64,000 nucleotides of DNA from contig CM049313.1 in assembly GCA_026874595.1 (NCBI GenBank), positions 48,903,659 to 48,967,658 on the forward strand, read 5' to 3'. Shown here one piece after another: positions 1-12,223 of this stretch. The notes below the pieces were generated by a model. It was not told the DNA's origin. It worked only from the letters and a program-made list of their open reading frames with translations, and made no database searches. The stretch comes from Sipunculus nudus. Taxonomy: Eukaryota > Annelida > Sipuncula > Golfingiida > Sipunculidae. Both the position numbers and the translations under genes were made by a program. Within the stretch, counting starts at the first letter, position 1. Every line of letters starts with the position of its first letter.

Positions 1-720
1 ACCTTAACACAAAGAAATAATCACATGCTATTAAACCCATGTGACTGACCTATAAAAATAATGCAAGTAAGGAAATAAAAAAATTATGTGTCTAGGGACC
101 CTTGGGTCCTGATGCTCAGCTGAATTTGCCTATATGATATTATTTTTATGAGCTTTTGTCAAAATGTGGGTCCTGTGACCTTGACCCTAGACCTTGTGAC
201 CTAAAATCTGAGATGTTACTATCCTTGAACTTACCCAACTTTGATTTATAAAACAATCTATTACACAAAACTGGATACAGTGACCTTGACCTCTGACCTC
301 TGTTGCCTACTTAAGAAGTGAGTCACTAATAAACCAAGTTTTAAGCCAATCCAAACTTATTGTTATCATCATTAAATTAACTTATCAATCGTTTGGCCTA
401 GTGACCTTGACCTTTGACCCTGTGACCTTAAAATCAATAAGAACTTCCTGTTTTGGCAGGTGAACAATATCTGGAAGATGGATGGCTTTTGATAATAAGT
501 TTGGCTTAAAATGCACCCACAAACTTTTTAAAGAAATGGGTCCTGTAACTGCCGGGCCATTTATAATTCAAGTTTGAAACCAATATGTCAAACCGAACTG
601 CAGTTATCCTCCACAAACTAATTTTTGGACAGATGGCCCCTGTGGCCTTGACCATTGACCTTGTTACCCTAAATTCAACTGGATTCTTCCCCAGGTTTAA
701 GGACACTAGATAAAACCACA
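1..720. repeat. Degenerate GTGACCTTGACC-type dispersed repeat
   Basis: The phrase GTGACCTTGACC or a close variant recurs near 175, 280, 400 and 640, in diverged units of roughly 110-240 bases with TCTGACCTC and TTTGACC tails. The same vocabulary recurs at 6.1-6.5 and 53.0-53.6 kb. No exon of the DUF885 gene was recognised here. Confidence 0.55.
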
Positions 721-779
721 GCTGAGAAACTGACAGAATTGTCATTCTTGGGTCTCAAATATAGAAAAAAAATGGTAAA

Positions 780-1136
780 AATAAAAAAAAAATACAAGTG
801 TTGCCACTAGTTTTTCAGGACTAACAAAACTAATCTTGGTCAATAGTCAAGGCAAAATTCATGACAATCCATTCATTATTTAAGAAGATACTGGAAGTTT
901 TGTATAAAATTTTAAATATTCTGGGGGTACTTACAAGCCCCATAGCTCAGTTGCAATGACCCAATTTCAGATTACCAGGGAGATTTGTTATTGACCAAAA
1001 TGGATGTTCACTAAGAAGCACCTAGGGTCAGGGGTTATGATTTGTGCCCTGTCAACTAAAGATGGACAGATGGACGACAGACAAAGAGTGATCCCTTTAG
1101 CTCAGATGACTTTCAGTCAGCTGAGCCAAAAAGGGA
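780..1136 (-). repeat. Hairpin-headed dispersed repeat, minus copy
   Basis: On the minus strand the head is a 14-bp stem with a GAA loop at 1098-1128, followed by CACTCTTTGTC. Sequence corresponding to 'GAGCTATGGGGC' and a 'CTAGTGGCAAC' block come next. This is the same order as the array at 25574-29150, so it is a single-unit relative. Its far end is not sharply defined. Confidence 0.65.
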
Positions 1137-1361
1137 AGTGTTTTATCAGTTTTATTTCAATTAAAGACTATATAAATAAGCATTTTTAAATGATGTCCCA
1201 GAAAATTTGTGAAAAATCAACATCTTAAAAAATACTATTTAATCAAGATAATTTCAGATTATTTTATCCAGTTCTGCAGGACTCCTGAGCTGAAACTTTT
1301 TTATATTATTCTTTAATAAGATAAAATGAAACATTAAACACGGAACTCTACAAAAATCTAC

Positions 1362-1529
1362 CTGCTCCATTTCTTCTCTGATGCGGCTGACCTCTCTGAG
1401 GCCAAGGTCATGGACCTCCTGTGGGGTCATGTGGACTGACAGATGATAGTCAAGGCACGCCTGGTAGAACTTCTTCCCGTCTGGCCAGGAGGACACACCA
1501 ACACCGTCTCTAAGGTGCTGGTTGTAGTT
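1362..1529 (-). CDS. DUF885 gene, coding exon 7
   Basis: The exon has 168 bases (56 codons), acceptor CTGTTTTCAG and donor GTAGAT, and is in phase 0 at both ends. It contains SWPDGKKFYQACLDYHLSVH and the TPQE(V)H.LGL.EV.RI..EM motif, the most diagnostic part of the gene. The frame stays open upstream into the intron but without family similarity. Confidence 0.9.
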
Positions 1530-4500
1530 CTGAAAACAGTGGTGAAATAATGTAATGAATAGGTTGCTGCGTATTTTTATTATACTGGCAGACTTATGCC
1601 TGTCCTGTTTTTCACTCTGCATTTTGACATCCAACTTTGCAACATCCAGATTTTTTGAGTTACAAAAAAATGGTGGCATGTGAATGGTTTTGAAAATGTT
1701 TTCAGGAATCAACCAATCACAGTGTGATGTTTGGATCAAAATATAACATGAGTGTACTCTGAAGCCAATGCACAAATCTATCTGCTGACAAAGTTTTGCA
1801 CTGATTGGACCCTTACATGCAGAGAAAAAGCTGATACCACATGCTCCACACTGGTGGATTATCATAAGATATCTCAACACATTCTTGAACTAAAAAAAGG
1901 TTTTGAAAATCATATCCACTGTTATGGTAACTTAGAAAGATTCTTGGGTAGTCTATAGTAAGAAATTGCACTGACAAGAGAAAATGAGCTTGCTGGGAGT
2001 CAGGCCATCCTTTAGAGTCCATGTGATAGGTTACATAAACACCAAGGCAGTCTTGGTTACACTGCAGCATTGAATCTTGAGAAATGTCTAACCTGAGACC
2101 ATCCAAAAACTCAAGTCAAGACAAGTAGAATAATACCTACTATTTTAAGCTGGGCTTGCTGCAAAATGTTTGTTAGTTGTGTCCTCTTTTGAACCTTCTC
2201 ACTTTATTTTGTGACTTTATTACTCTTTAAATATCACAATGTAAATTTCAATTTACCAAGTATCTTGACATCATTCTTACAGATAACAGCAGTAAATGTT
2301 TATCAGATTGTCTATAGTTCTGCCTTCATGGATAACTATGAATTTTTTATGCTTCTTTAATCACTTAATTTTTAGAAATCCATATTTTAACGTTCAAGTT
2401 GTTGCAATGAAATTGATATAAAAATTGTGAAAAATGTACCCGTGTTCCAAAAAAAATTATTATATGATTGATCAATAATTGGACCTCTATTTGAAACTGA
2501 TTAAATTGGTTGCATTTTATTCAGTTGGTCATCTACAACTATATATGCACATTTTTGGTGTCAGAAACACAAGGACAGGGGAACACCCAGCCAGACAACT
2601 TCAGGGACATCATAATTATTTAATTAATCTTGCTTTTGTTTTTCAATCATTGATCATGATTCAACAATTAATTCCTACTACTAATTTGTAGCCCTCACCT
2701 CTTTGATGAATTTGCCCAGCTTCTGCAGAGCAGGTATGACCTCATTATTCAACACTGATACAGCCTGTTTCTGTACGTCTTCTCTGTAATTATAAGAACA
2801 TTAACAATCCCACTGATAACAACATGTCAAAGCTTGTAAAAGCATTTTCTAGGAAACCATGTCACACTAGGTAAAAAAATGCTAAATGACATTTTTTTCA
2901 AGGGGGGGGGGGGGGGGGCTGTCTAATTTGTAACACCAGAGTTTTAATCAATAATCTATTTATTTTTTATAAGATTTTTGGCATTTGTTACACAATGAAA
3001 TTATTTAAATTTTTCTTGCTTTATCACATATCATCCACAATGAACATGTTGTGGTAGTCTTGTAAGCTACAGATATCCTTCAAATAAAAAAGTAAAAACT
3101 TTCAAGTAAAAACTACCATGCAATTGTGAAAAAAATACCTTAAACCTTCTTCTCTCAAATATATTGAGCAAAACATATCAATCTGGCCAGCTGTGGTAAA
3201 GCATCATACCAAAATTGTTCCTAAATTACAATGACAGTAAATCAAACCACTCCTTACATGTTGAGCTTTTCCTTGTCTGCCTCCAGGAAAGGTTTCATGA
3301 AATAGGTACCTTCTGCTGGGACATTCATTTTCTCAATACCTTCAACCACCCCATTCTAGAAAGAATTATTACAGAGTTTAGGTGACACCTTTCATAATTA
3401 TCTGCAGACAGGTAAAATGTTCACTGAGTGACAAAAACTGTTAGGCATTTTGAGTGGTGTTGATGGTGTACGGGTAATTTTTATGCTTCAATTCAAAGCC
3501 ACTGTTATGTAATTTTAATTTCTGGCATTGATGTTGTCTAGTTCACACAAGGGCTTGACATTAATGATTAACAACTAGCCCAGGGCAAGTGAACTTTCAA
3601 GAAAATAGTTGAAGGGTAAATAAAAAGTTGTCTCCTAGTTGCCCAACTGGGCAAGTTGGCCCAACATAAACTTTACCCAAGTAAAGGCTTGCAAAAGGAT
3701 CTTTCTGTTCTTGAATACAATCAATAATATTTGTAGGGTAAGTAAAAATTCATGAAGGACAAGTTAAAGCTAGATGTGCAAGTACTTTCAAAATTTAATG
3801 TCGAACTCTGCATGCTATCCAGTCTGAGTACTGGTCTGAGTCCAGGCCACTCGAGTCCAAGTCCAAGTCTGAGTCTAATACAAATCTCCTTATTAAAAGA
3901 AACTGAAACAGGAAATCTGAGATTATCATGTGTGTTTTTATGATAATGTGTAATGTGTCTGAGTGTAATGTGTCTGAATGTGTAATTCAACTTATTTCTA
4001 CAATCAGAGCTAACTTTTAATAATGTAAAGCCTTTTTTTTTAAATAATCTGTTGTAGTTCACATAATGTATATATCTCTTCATAGCATTTGCAGGAGATT
4101 TTCTTTTCTCTTTTGGACTTGAGATAGACATCACATGATTTCTTAAGTCCTTTCCTCTGATCCTGAGCACAAGTACAAGTCCAGGACCCTCAGATCCAAG
4201 TCTGAGTCCCTAAAAAAGTGGACTGAAGATCTGACTAGAGTCCAAGTCTGGACTCAAGTCCTACATCTCAGAATCTAGGATCTGTTATATTTCTTTAATA
4301 AAAACAGTGATTCATGAAAAAAGGTTAAAATTCACTGTATCATGTTTGTTGCCATCGTGTTTCTTGAACTCATTTATGCAATTTTTTCAAATGGCAGCCT
4401 CCATGTATGGGAATCCATACAGAAAGGCAAATGTAAAACCTAAATAATATTGATACAGCTGGGGTTTACCACAGACCTTACAATGGGGAAGTTCCTAAGA

Positions 4501-7500
4501 AAGTTAATTAAAGTGCACCAAGTAAGCCAGTTGCATATTATACTGAATTTTGTAATGCAACATGTGTTGGCATCAAAATGTATAAAAATTTAATATATGC
4601 AAATTACCTGATTATTTTTATTATTCTGACCAACAACTATGTCCCAACACCCACCATTTAGCCAGACCAAAATGTGGCAGCAAGGTGACCAGTATATCTG
4701 ATAACTGTTCCCCATCCTGTTCACACTATGATGACACTGATTTTGTTGTACAATTTTGTATAAAATTTGTTTACTTTGTAAGGAATTGTTCAATGTTAAT
4801 TTTGTTGCACTGCAAGCAAAATCTGGTGGTCTAGCACTACAGGTAGGTACAAGTCCTGGGTGCACAGATTAAAAAGCAGATAAAAGTGTAGGGGTAACCA
4901 TTACTCACCATGGAACAGATGTGATTAGTTCTGAGGTCAGAGATGGCTATCTTCATTAGCTCCTCTGTTTGTGACAGCTGGGGAGAAAAAAAGCAAGAAA
5001 TCAACTCATGGTCTTTAGATTTTAATAAATATTCTAAATTATCAATGAACAGAATATATTAAATACACTCAAATAGATGTTTAATGATAATGCTAATTTG
5101 CATGGCCAAATTGTTAAAAATAAATATTATTAAATATTTTTATTATTACAAGTAAACTGAATTGTTCTTCTTAATTTTGCCATTAAAAGGTAGCAACCTG
5201 ACTTAAGGCTGAATTAAGTGCTTCATAAATCAGAGGAAAGGAGTTCTAAGGGGAAAAAAGGTCATAAAGGGGTGACTGACTTTAACGATAAAGCTAATGA
5301 TGTACCAAATGCGGAATGCAGAATCCAGCATGCAGAATGCTTAAAGCCTGTTGAGAAACTTCATGTGTACTGGCATGGCAGCATGCCTGTTTTCTACATG
5401 TTGCCCCTGAATACCATGCGGACCTGACAAGAACTGCTACTTGTAGCAATTCCTTTTGTTGGATACACATTCGGCAGGCCGGATCAGCACATAAGGAATC
5501 TCACCATATTATTTAGTCAATTGTGATTTTGTCTGCATCCTGCATTATGCTTCACGCGTTCCCTACATAAGGAATTTTAGCGTTAGTATGACAGGGATTT
5601 TTAATGCGCAAATGAAGAATTCATACAGAGCTCCAGAGGAGTGAATTCTATTTACAGAGCACAAGACTAAAAGCCTGGAGAACTTGAGTTCAAATCTCAA
5701 CCAAGGAATATGGTGTGATATCTACACTGCTTTCCCTGACCCCAAGGTTCACACTCCACAGGCTAAATGGAAAGGCTATGGCCATGTATCACTAACAAAT
5801 AAGTATGACTTTCAGGGAAGTTCTCCATGTATTGTCAGAGCAAATTAAACACTCAGGATCTCTATGTGTGGTAGTTACCTCAGGTTTGACTCACACCAAG
5901 ATATAAATTGAGATGAAGCATATGTTACTGCACTGTCATAAAGGTCAAAACTGAAATGGAATTCTGCACATGAACACAGACTTAAATTAGCATTGCAAAA
6001 TAGAGAAAGTTACCATCAATAAACATCTTAAATATAACAAGAGTGCCGCAAATGTGCATAATACAATCATCTTAATAGCCTTATGACCTCTGGCCTCATT
6101 AAATATTCATGAAATCTGCTGAGGAATTTAATTGAGGTGAGAAACTCTATTGGTAAATATGTATAATGAGTTTTATGAAAATCCATTGGAAAGTCACCAT
6201 GGTGCCTCCAAAATACAGTGACCTCTGACCTCATTAAATGTGTGTGGATTTTGCTGGAAATTCAACTTAGGCAAGATATTTTATTTATTAAAAATTCTGA
6301 TGAGACTTATCAAAATCCTTCATATTCTTCATAAGTTATCGTGGCAACACCATAAAGTAGCCTATTGATCTGTGACCTTATTAAACATGCATGGAGGTTG
6401 CCCATAATGGGACTCAGGAGAGATAATCTTTGGGTAAGTAGTTATGGTGAGTTTCGTGAAAATCCATTAAAGCCCAAGTAAGTTATCATGGAAACACTAA
6501 AAGTTAACAGAAGTATGGATGGACAGATGGGCAGAGAGACGGAGGAATGATGGGTATACCATAATACTCAGAAGCCAATCCGGGTGGGGGGGGGGGTCCA
6601 GGGGGTCAGGACCCCCCCTTATTCACCGAAGCAACCTCTTTTAAGGGGTTTTAGACGTAATTTTGCGGCCTGGACCCCCCCCCTTTTCCAGACCTGATGA
6701 CATTTTTTTTTTTGAATTTCATTAGTCCTCCTGGGTTGGACCCCTCTTTTCCCAAATCCAGGATCCGCCCCTGATACTTGTGTTATATAAGGGATATATA
6801 AAAAGCTGGTATATATTTTAACAATAATATAGACAGGCCAGCCAAAGGTAAATGACAAAAAAAAAGATTACTGGTAAATGCTCAGGAAAAAAAGAGTAGA
6901 ATTCTTAAAATTAAGAGTGAAAAAAAAGGAAATATTGGCAGGAATTCTCCATTTTTTTTCATAGACTGACCAAAGATGTGCTTAACATACTACAAATATA
7001 TCGTCCCGAAGTCTGAAACATACCTGGTGCCCATCCCCCTGCTGAAGATAAGGGCATTTTTCATATTTTTTTTTAATTGAAAGAAAGCTGGACCCCTGCA
7101 CACACAAAAATTGCAAAATGTCTCATTCTTGTTCTAACCAGACTGTTTAAAGGGACAAAATCAGGAGCTTAATTATGGCTATTCTTTCACACTATCAGTT
7201 CAGTTTTGCTTTATACATATGTTTCCCAGCAAAACCATCCCAGTAAAAGGTCTCATTTCCCCGCATACGGCTATTCAACACCATGTTTTGGCTCTGTGCG
7301 TTGGTAAACACAGTCTGTTTACCTTAACAAGGCCACGTGACCAGAGGTCTGATTAAGAGAGGCATTACGCTGTGTTTCAGCCAGCAGAAACATGTATAAC
7401 ATATTCTGGGCCAAGCCAGACTGGGCATCTGCTGATTGACAAGTTTTTTGGCACAGCGATGGACAAGGCCCCACGCGCTGTGTTTATGTTGACACCTATC

Positions 7501-9852
7501 ATCGCGCCCGGTCCACTGTTTTTAACAGTTGTTTACAATAGAAAGCAAAGGGTTTCAGGGCAATATTAAGGCAGGTGTATATATATTTTAAAGGGAAGAA
7601 GCTATTTTTCATGCTAAGTCAACATGCTTTATAGGTGATTGGGCCCCTATAAGTAGGCGAAAAATAGTATAAATCAGTATTTTTTATTGAAAAAAGGGTT
7701 CTGCTGAAAAGAAAAAGAATGAAAAAATGAAAAAGAGTGATTATGCAGGCCTGATATCGATATTTTAATCTATTTAACCTATTCTAATCTATGTGGAATG
7801 ATGTTCATGCAAAGCCAACTTAATACAAGGTTACACCAAGCAAATCTGACCTTTTTGGGTAAAGCCTTTAATCTTGCTAAGTGCTTCTGGAAGTCCTCAA
7901 CAGTCTCAAACTTCATCCAACTTATGAGGTCCTCAAATTCCACTTGAGGACCACCAATATAGTTGCAGGCATTGGTGTACCTTAAACACAGAAGAAACAT
8001 CTCTATACTTCTCATTGTCCATATTCACTTAAAGGTGCCCATTCACCTGTCTTTTGAAAAAGAATTCATGTGATTTATGGCTTCCTCTTTGTATATATTA
8101 ATGATCTGAGGGTAATTTTGATTAAGAAAAGTTCTTTCTGTGGGAAGCGTTATCTTGACAATATTGACAAAAGGGAAAAACATGTAATCTAACGTGGTAG
8201 GGTACATATTTGTGGAGGTAGGAAGGTCATTTGTTGCAAAATGCCATTTGCCAAGCTCAGGCTTATCTGACTTTCTGTTGAATTTATTTTTTTTATTTCG
8301 GCTGGCCCTCTCATATAATAAACATGTTGATATAAACAAAACAAGCAACCTGTGTGTGGTGATATATATTTTTCCTGGCCTAATTTTTATGAAAGCTCCA
8401 AGGAATTGCCTTTAGTTTATAAAGGTCAGATTGATGATTGGGCACCTTTATAAAATTAGATAAACATAGGGAACCCTAATCGATATCTATCAGTTTCTTA
8501 GTATGACACTTATACTCAGTTTAAGGCAGCATCCTTGGCAAAAATAACATCAATCCGGCTGTTTTGGATTCACATTAGCTCCAAAATAGTATACCCGTAC
8601 AACATTATAAATCCTGCACAGTATTCTCCTAAATGGTATATATACATTACCTATATTTACATTCTTTTCTATATGGTATTTTAATATTATTACAAAAAAA
8701 GTTTGAGTTTTAAAGTACACTTTACCAAACACCCATTATTAAAAAAAGTCTGGTTTTTTGTGGGCTGGTAATAAACTACTTGACAATCTCATAAAAATGG
8801 TTTCAATTTTTATTAACAAAATTTTCATTTGATAAAAGAGTTAACATGAGTATAAACATTACTGTTTGATATTAATTTGTCAGCATTTTATATTTATATA
8901 TTCTGTGTTTATGTAATTTTTGTGGCAGCTATACTCACGCCCTGAAGGGCTGATTGTCGATGTACATGATCAAGGCATCCTTCAGAATTTTTAGGGTCAG
9001 CTGATCAGCTGCAGAAAGATCAGATGAACTGATCTTTCGAGCTTCTTCCAGAAAAGATGCAGCTTCACCCTGTGTGCATAAATAATAAGTTTACATAAAA
9101 TAATTACATTACCCAGTGGTCATTTTGCTCTCTTGCAATGAATTACATGAGATAACAGTTCTTGCAGACAGATTCGTGAATTGCCATGTGGTATCATGAA
9201 CAAGTTTCTCTCATGAGCTGCTTTGCAATACACAGCCCTATTAGGCTATAATTATTAAAACCCAGCTGCATTTCAGAACTGTGAGAACTTTGGCTTTACA
9301 GCCATGAAAAAAGCATCTGGAATATCATGATTAGTATGTGTTGAAATAAATAAATTAATAAATAATAATAATAACAAAAGTAATGTTATTACAGAAGAAC
9401 TCACTAATCATAAATCTTAGCCAGTGTCAAAATATTTCTTATTCTTAAAACATTTTATTATTTTAAATTTTATAGTAATACAATCTGACTTTCTCAAATG
9501 CCTCCTTTATAGGTGACACTGATTTCTGTTCATACTTACAAGATAGATTTATACACCGATTTATAGGGTTCTTTTTAAACAAATTTTGATATTTTGTGTA
9601 CAAGGAAAAACAAGAGCTTTATACAGATAGAAGGACAGATACAGACATACACACAAAAACAGAATCTAGGTATGATGCATTTGATGACACTGTGAGCTAA
9701 AGTACCTTTCTCTTGTTGTAAGCCTCAGGTGCGACATCATCAAGCCGATCGTCAAACTGATGGAAGCCACAGAATGTAGCAAATTCAGGGCTGCTGTCTA
9801 AACGCCAGTCCCAAAACTTGTCACACAGACTCTGGAGTGATGTTGCAGTCAT
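1362..9852 (-). CDS. DUF885-family protein, N-terminal half (7 coding exons)
   Basis: Seven exons, in coding order 9706-9852, 8939-9069, 7851-7980, 4909-4977, 3258-3355, 2699-2783 and 1362-1529, join in one open frame of 276 codons. Every intron is GT...AG and every junction keeps phase (0, 2, 0, 0, 2, 0). The protein opens with a helical stretch containing FWDWRLDSSPEFATFCGFHQ, the usual N-terminal signature of the DUF885 family. Exon 1362-1529 carries the family's later PDGKKFYQACLDYHLSVHMT and TPQEVHDLGLREVSRIREEM blocks. Family members are usually 550-600 residues, so about half the protein is present. The expected C-terminal HE..PGHH gluzincin-like motif is not in the window; it should lie on exons past position 1. 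No signal peptide or membrane segment is visible. The family suggests a soluble metallopeptidase-like protein, but its substrate is unknown. There is no close homologue in the window and no symbol is warranted. Confidence 0.88.
1530..2698. other. Intron of the DUF885 gene, no other feature seen
   Basis: The frames on both strands between the two exons are AT-rich and show no family similarity. I see no repeats of note. Confidence 0.6.
2699..2783 (-). CDS. DUF885 gene, coding exon 6
   Basis: The exon has 85 bases, acceptor ATTACAG and donor GTGAGG. Its first base completes the isoleucine codon from exon 5, then 28 codons follow: EDVQKQAVSVLNNEVIPALQ and KLGKFIKE. This fits the 'v.pa...L..fl.eeY' linker helix of the family. 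Confidence 0.86.
2902..2918. repeat. Poly-G tract (17 bases)
   Basis: An uninterrupted G run lies in the intron at 2784-3257. Nothing else is visible in that intron. Confidence 0.95.
3258..3355 (-). CDS. DUF885 gene, coding exon 5
   Basis: The exon has 98 bases, acceptor TTTCTAG and donor GTAAGG. It starts in phase 0 and ends two bases into an isoleucine codon. The peptide begins NGVVEGIEKMNVPAEGTYFM. Confidence 0.85.
3750..4275. repeat. GAGTCCAAGTC-type repeat in intron
   Basis: Two clusters of GAGTCC/AAGTCC/TCTGAG words (3820-3885 and 4165-4262) flank an AT-rich core. This suggests a small dispersed element. The rest of the 3356-4908 intron shows no gene. Confidence 0.45.
4909..4977 (-). 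CDS. DUF885 gene, coding exon 4 (micro-exon)
   Basis: The exon has 69 bases (23 codons), a strong acceptor TTTTTTTCTCCCCAG and donor GTGAGT, and is in phase 0 at both ends. It encodes LSQTEELMKIAISDLRTNHI plus three residues. Confidence 0.86.
5648..5702 (+). repeat. Possible tRNA-derived SINE fragment
   Basis: GAGCACAAGACT is followed about 35 bases later by GAGTTCAAATCTC, resembling the A and B boxes of a tRNA-derived promoter. There is no complete cloverleaf, so this is not called as a tRNA gene. Confidence 0.25.
6060..6560. repeat. Three-unit degenerate tandem repeat (TGACCTCTGACCTCATTAAA)
   Basis: Units of about 145 bases start near 6085, 6220 and 6370. Each has a GTGACCT..GACCTCATTAAA head and a GTTTCGTGAAAATCCATT-like tail. 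The array ends in a GGATGGACAGATGG tract. It is intronic. Confidence 0.6.
6569..6773 (-). mobile_element. 205-bp MITE with CAGGGGCGGATCC end
   Basis: On the minus strand the element opens CAGGGGCGGATCCTGG (6773-6758). The other end, CAGAAGCCAATCCGGG (6569-6584), is an imperfect inverted match. ATACT is repeated directly outside both ends and may be the target duplication. The CAGGGGCGGATCC end is a widespread MITE terminus in invertebrates. It lies in the 4978-7850 intron. Confidence 0.6.
7240..7565. other. GC-richer intronic segment with CACGTG E-box
   Basis: This block is less AT-rich than its surroundings and contains GGCCACGTGACC at 7331-7342, a palindromic E-box extension. A frame of about 65 codons is open here, but it has no splice sites or recognisable domain. 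An intronic regulatory element or an old insertion are both possible. Confidence 0.3.
7851..7980 (-). CDS. DUF885 gene, coding exon 3
   Basis: The exon has 130 bases, acceptor GTTTAAG and donor GTCAGA. The first base completes the alanine codon of exon 2. It contains SWMKFETVEDFQKHLARLKA, matching the 'T.ed...hl.RL...P' helix typical of DUF885 proteins. The reading frame runs on past the donor for about 11 codons before a stop, which is probably fortuitous. Confidence 0.87.
7981..8938. other. Intron, no other feature seen
   Basis: AT-rich intron of the DUF885 gene. Short open frames around 8043-8415 overlap each other on both strands and look fortuitous. Confidence 0.55.
8939..9069 (-). CDS. 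DUF885 gene, coding exon 2
   Basis: The exon has 131 bases, acceptor CACACAG and donor GTGAGT. It starts in phase 0 and ends two bases into an alanine codon. It reads as an amphipathic helix: EEARKISSSDLSAADQLTLK, then a segment ending DNQPFR. Confidence 0.87.
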
Positions 9853-9871
9853 TTTGATTCGGAAGCAGTCC
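9706..9871 (-). CDS. DUF885 gene, first coding exon
   Basis: Acceptor CCTTCAG precedes 9871 and donor GTACTT follows 9706. The start ATG is at 9852-9850, giving 49 codons that begin MTATSLQSLCDKFWDWRLDS. The 19 bases before the ATG in this exon have no in-frame stop, so an earlier coding exon is not excluded. The match of this segment to the family's N-terminus favours this start. The acceptor implies a separate, mostly untranslated upstream exon, which I could not place. Confidence 0.85.
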
Positions 9872-11360
9872 CTGAAGGAAAAAACAGCCAGGGCTTGAAA
9901 TAAACTTTAGAAAGAATTTGCCTAGTCAGGACATTAGCATCTAGATTTTACTTCTTAAGGAACCTGCTCAGCAAAAATATGTGATCCCATCCACAAAACC
10001 AGTGTGTTCCACATGATTGTGTTCCATGTTACATTCATTTCATTGTTAGACCATAAACATGTTCAAATGTTTGCTTATGAACAAATTTGTAGAATTTACA
10101 GTCCTCCACATCTTTCTGTTGTTGTCCCCCTTTTGCTTTTTCAATATTTTTAGTTCTTATTTTCCCCTGAAGATGTCTCCACATGTTATAGTGCCTGTGT
10201 TCTAGTTTTTCATTGTCCCCTGAAGTATGTCTCTTTATGTCATAATTTTTGTTGTGAATTGGGAACCAAAGGGAAATTTTTTGTTTGTTTTGCTGGTGAT
10301 AAAAAATGTTCAGGCAGGCACTCCAAAACAAATCCCAACCAAGGAATGCTTGAGAGCAATTACTGACCCAAATTTGAATGAAATTGGATAATATTTATGA
10401 AAGTTATTGCACGGAAACAAAAACCTGATGGACGGAAAGACAGCTACACATACAGATTGACAGCTAGACAGACAAGCTTAAATCAATGTCCCCTGTTCTG
10501 CAGAAGCAGGGGACAATAATACTTTGATCTCTTTGATATTTGTACAGAGAAACATACAATTTAAGATAAATAAATATTTTAAATACAGGCTTCTCCTTAT
10601 CCTACCCTTTTATTTTGCACTTGTGGACCAGTAGTTTTATTGTTAGTTTGCCATTACACAGCAATAACTGGGTATGGGTCTTGTTTTTTTTTTTTTATTG
10701 AAATGTGGGTTATCTTTACTTCACTGTCAACAAACTGAGAAGCCCCATCTTGGGACCTTTTGTCCTCTCCTTGCACTGCACAGAATGTGTCACATACTGG
10801 TTGTAACATGGGGAGGGCCTTCTTTCAGAGTAATAAAACTGCTTTTTCCTTGATATACAATTGCAGTTAACAAAAGATGGTACTGCTAAAGCCTTTTGGT
10901 AAAATAATTTGATATATTTCTTGAATTATGAAGAAATAAGGAAACTAACCTCCCTCAGGACACACTAAAATTGCATTGTTACTCACAGGTCTGTTAGTTG
11001 AAGACCAAAAACGTGCAAATCAGAGGCATGGGCACAGACGAGATGTATGAAGAAAGTCTAGTTTGACCACTGTCAATTATAATATAAATGATTCCATGTC
11101 TTAGGACAAAAATTGCTAACTTTGATAAGATTCAGGCATTTGGGTAAAGTTTAAATTTTGAATAATTAGTTGTCCAATCAACAATTTTCAGGAATTTTTT
11201 CTTGCACCAGATAAGCAGTAAACTTTTTATGTTAAGTCTTGTTAGCTATATGTGATGTTGGTGTAAATTAAGGCAGTCACAGTTACCACATAAGGTCCTA
11301 AGTAATATCAATAGTGAAAAGGGGATACATTGGGTTGAGCAGAGTAAGTCAGTAAACCAG
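9872..11360. other. Upstream or first-intron sequence, no feature seen
   Basis: The acceptor at 9872 implies an upstream exon of the DUF885 gene on the minus strand, but I could not identify it. A 98-codon minus frame at 10035-10331 shows no family signature and is not called. Confidence 0.4.
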
Positions 11361-12115
11361 AAAAAGACAAATTATTTAATAAGAGGCAGATCAAAACCAA
11401 TTACTAAATATGTATACAGCAGAATAAAGCATTATTTTATTTGAGAAGAATGGAATGAGACACATTATTCAATACAAGTATTGTGAAAAAAAACTATTGT
11501 TTACTATGATAAAGCAGGGCAAAAAGAGACCAATTATTGAATAAGAGTAAAGTGAAATAATACCTTTTATTAGATAAGAGAAAAGTGAAATAACTGATTA
11601 TTTAATAAAAGTAGCATTGAAAAAAACCTGTTTAAAAAGAGTGGAGTGATAAAAGACCTCATAATCTAATGATCATAAAGTGGAATACAGCCTTTAGATT
11701 AGAGTGGACTAAGGCTAATTCTTATTATTATTTAATAAGAGTTGAGTGGAATACTATCTTTTATTTGATGAGAGAAGAGTGAAATAAAACTTATTATTCA
11801 ATAAAAATTAGAATATATTTTTTTTAGAAACATTAAGTGATTATAAAATTGGAATAAGACCCATTTTTTAATTAGAGTGGAATAAGGCTTATTATTTGAT
11901 AAGAGAAGTGCAACATAAGACCCATTAATTAATCAGAGTGGAATATTACCTATTATTTAATTTGAGTGGAAAAAGAAATTATTTGATAAGATTTGATTGG
12001 AATAAGATTTTTCATTTCACAAGAGTGGAATAATATAGGACCACTATTTTAGTAAAAGTAGAGTGGAATAAGGATCCATTATATGATTAAAGAGTAGAGA
12101 AAATAAGACTTATTA
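11360..12115 (+). repeat. Degenerate GAGTGGAATAA tandem array
   Basis: About 15 diverged units of 40-60 bases are built on TAATAAGAGTGGAATAAGAC or close variants (AGAGTGGAATA, AGTGAAATAA). The unit length drifts, as expected for an old minisatellite. Confidence 0.6.
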
Positions 12116-12185
12116 TGGAAAACCTATTAATTGATCATAATGTACCCCTCCACTCCTGGCCTGGCACCCCAGCTACTAAACATAG

Positions 12186-12223
12186 TTGTGGCTCTGTTGT
12201 AAACACAAACAGAGCCACAACTG
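12186..12223. repeat. Perfect 13-bp stem hairpin
   Basis: GTTGTGGCTCTGT pairs with ACAGAGCCACAAC across a loop of about 10 bases. At 12499-12565 a 36-bp unit with AAGGCAAGTACCT and GTGCCTTG repeats twice. Confidence 0.7.

Noticed and set aside
1254-1361. Continuation of the DUF885 frame past the 1362 donor
   Set aside because: The donor is good and the peptide past it does not resemble the next family block, so the open run is intronic chance.
1813-2106. 97-codon minus frame in the DUF885 intron
   Set aside because: It does not match the family segment expected between the flanking exons, which already join in phase without it.
5648-5702. tRNA gene
   Set aside because: Only box-like words are present; acceptor and anticodon stems do not pair, so at most a SINE relic is recorded.
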